Source: a virus
DNA length: 23,029 nucleotides
IMG/VR virus record: IMGVR_UViG_3300033154_000314
Location: 1 to 23,029 of that record
Strand: one strand, 5' to 3'
The notes below the pieces were generated by a model. That model did no database searches, was not told where the DNA came from, and saw only the letters and a list, made by a program, of their open reading frames with translations. Numbering within the stretch: position 1 is the stretch's first letter; each line of letters begins with the position of its first letter. This document shows, in pieces, positions 21,719-23,029 of the stretch. Both the position numbers and the translations under genes were made by a program.

Positions 21719-23029
21719 GTGGCTGAGATTATCCGTGCTGGACTGCCCGACAGTTTAGGTCATATCGATACGACCCAAGGCGACTTCAGGACTCAAATTG
21801 ACGCGATCACGGATACAGTCCGCCAGTTAGGCGGAAATCCAAACGTTTCTGCCACCACCAGCGATCCACTAAACGCGCCGTTTGTTCTGTACGTTGATCC
21901 AAATATCGGCTCAGATGTATTTGTATCTGGCGATTACACCACAACACCCAATACGACCTATGAAGACAAGATGCGGCGAATTTCGCTGCAACGACTTCAA
22001 TGCGGATATACCCAGAGCAGACCTTTCCGCACTATCAACCGTGCCATCATCGAGGCGGGAATTATTACCAGCCGGGATTACCTAGACCTGAATCCGGCAC
22101 CTTGTGGCGATCTGGTCAGCATTGTACTTTCGCCCGCTGTTCACACAATCCTGAACGACGTAGGGTCTGGCACGACAACGCCATGGGTTGACGGTCAAGA
22201 TCCGACCGATGCACAGCTTATTGAGTTCAATAACAACAACACCGGAGGTGTTCTGTTGCCTCGGGGCGTGTCGCTAATCAGCTTGGATCTGCGTAAAACA
22301 ATCCTCAGACCAAACGCTGTTCCAGCTCCAGCTAATGAGGCACCCGACCTATCAAACCGTCGTGCATGTTTCAAACTGACTGGCGGCTGCTATTGCTACG
22401 GGTTCACCGTTATGGATAAGCAGGGCAGCAGTGCTAGCCACCACCTGCTGGACGTATTTCAATTCACCACTCAAGCTGAACTTGATCAGTTTTATGGCAA
22501 GATCGTTAGTTCGTTTGGCGAGGCAGTGTTTACTGACTTTGTTAACGATGATTATGCGGAAGCGCGAACAAGTGAATATCAAATTGTTGGTCCACAGCCT
22601 GCTAATTCAACACCTGCTGTTGACACGATTTCGTCATCTAGCCCTTACATCTACAACATTTCAATTCGCAGCGTCCTCGGGATGTGCGGGCTATTGGCCG
22701 ATGGAGCGCGAGTGCCGGACTCGTTCAGATCTTGCGTGATCGCTCAATACACAGGTGTTTCACTACAAAAAGATTTCACATCATGGCAAATTTATGCCGG
22801 TGGAACTTGGTCAACCGCTGCGTCTGCTGGTGACATTATTGGCGCGGATCCTAATGATGTTCGCGTGGATCCACAACGTCGGTCTGTGCATATCCGAGCA
22901 GTCAATAATGCGGTCATTCAAGAAGTCTCAGTTTTTGCAATTGGGCAGGCTATTCACCATCTATCTGAGTCAGGTTCTAACGTCACTATCACAAATAGCA
23001 ACAGTAATTTTGGAGGCTGTGCATCATTA
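21719..23029 (+). CDS. Virion adhesin/fibre-like structural protein, 5' part (runs off right edge)
   Basis: The frame is open from GTG 21719 through the last base (437 codons), so the gene continues outside. The product starts MAEIIRAGLPDSLGHIDTTQ, followed by an Asp/Asn/Thr-rich part with VLYVDPNIGSDVFVSG and RPFRTINRAIIEAG, which matches the first turn of right-handed beta-helix (pectate-lyase-like) phage proteins (F-R-T-I-x-x-A-I-x-x-A). Next come IVLSPAVHTI, GVLLPRGVSLISLDLRKTIL and LTGGCYCYGFTVMD, regular short strands fitting a beta-helix. From memory, this layout is common in large cyanophage structural proteins; that is the main host clue here. GTG is chosen as the first plausible start after the previous stop (12 bases on); the Shine-Dalgarno is weak. 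A tail fibre or receptor-binding role is inferred from position. Confidence 0.8.
   Translation, partial: MAEIIRAGLPDSLGHIDTTQGDFRTQIDAITDTVRQLGGNPNVSATTSDPLNAPFVLYVDPNIGSDVFVSGDYTTTPNTTYEDKMRRISLQRLQCGYTQSRPFRTINRAIIEAGIITSRDYLDLNPAPCGDLVSIVLSPAVHTILNDVGSGTTTPWVDGQDPTDAQLIEFNNNNTGGVLLPRGVSLISLDLRKTILRPNAVPAPANEAPDLSNRRACFKLTGGCYCYGFTVMDKQGSSASHHLLDVFQFTTQAELDQFYGKIVSSFGEAVFTDFVNDDYAEARTSEYQIVGPQPANSTPAVDTISSSSPYIYNISIRSVLGMCGLLADGARVPDSFRSCVIAQYTGVSLQKDFTSWQIYAGGTWSTAASAGDIIGADPNDVRVDPQRRSVHIRAVNNAVIQEVSVFAIGQAIHHLSESGSNVTITNSNSNFGGCASL

Noticed and set aside
21882-22739. Several rightward and leftward frames of 60-100 codons near the right edge
   Set aside because: All lie inside the long adhesin frame, which is open to the last base and has coherent protein-like sequence.

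Overview
The window is a morphogenesis (head and tail) module of a long-tailed, lambda-like siphovirus. The gene order is the classical one: large terminase, portal, MuF-type minor head protein, scaffold, major capsid, four head-tail connector or neck genes, major tail tube, frameshifted tail assembly chaperone, tape measure, tail tip and adhesin. I infer a cyanobacterial host, mainly because the last, incomplete gene has the layout I associate with cyanophage beta-helix structural proteins, and because several small proteins look like cyanophage families. This is inference: no photosynthesis gene or host marker is certain here. No small terminase subunit, integrase, lysis gene, tRNA or CRISPR array is visible. 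The phage could be lytic or temperate.

Left edge (1-1980): the N-terminal part of a sigma-70-family factor is read leftward off the window. A 51-base gap separates it from the rightward large terminase gene. Behind the terminase lie a small leftward helical protein with NblA-like layout and a small basic rightward protein just before the portal.

Head module (1981-9720): the portal overlaps by 11 bases a 672-residue protein with a MuF/SPP1-gp7 head-morphogenesis domain at its N-terminus and a protein-kinase-like domain at its C-terminus, joined by a Pro/Ala linker. This is the most striking gene of the window, a candidate virion-carried kinase. An accessory island (5500-7800) follows, with a LamG/concanavalin-like structural protein, two Cys-rich mini-proteins and several tiny genes, some leftward and overlapping rightward ones. 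Scaffold and major capsid genes come next, closed by a strong rho-independent terminator.

Connector and tail module (9768-16543): tightly coupled genes (ATGA, TAATG and TTGA junctions) encode head-tail adaptors and a tail terminator. The major tail protein has a strong ribosome binding site before it and a terminator after it. The tail assembly chaperone pair is read through a probable +1 (or -2) frameshift, and a 955-residue tape measure protein follows.

Tail tip and adhesin (16543-23029): a 1081-residue J-like tail hub protein, visibly richer in A/T at codon third positions than its neighbours, is followed by a small tip protein. Two more proteins then share a short sequence signature with the major tail tube protein, giving three tube-like proteins in all. 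A large adhesin or fibre gene runs off the right edge.

Almost the whole window is coding. Gaps without a gene are all shorter than about 110 bases. They hold the two terminators and leaders, and I see no convincing consensus promoter.
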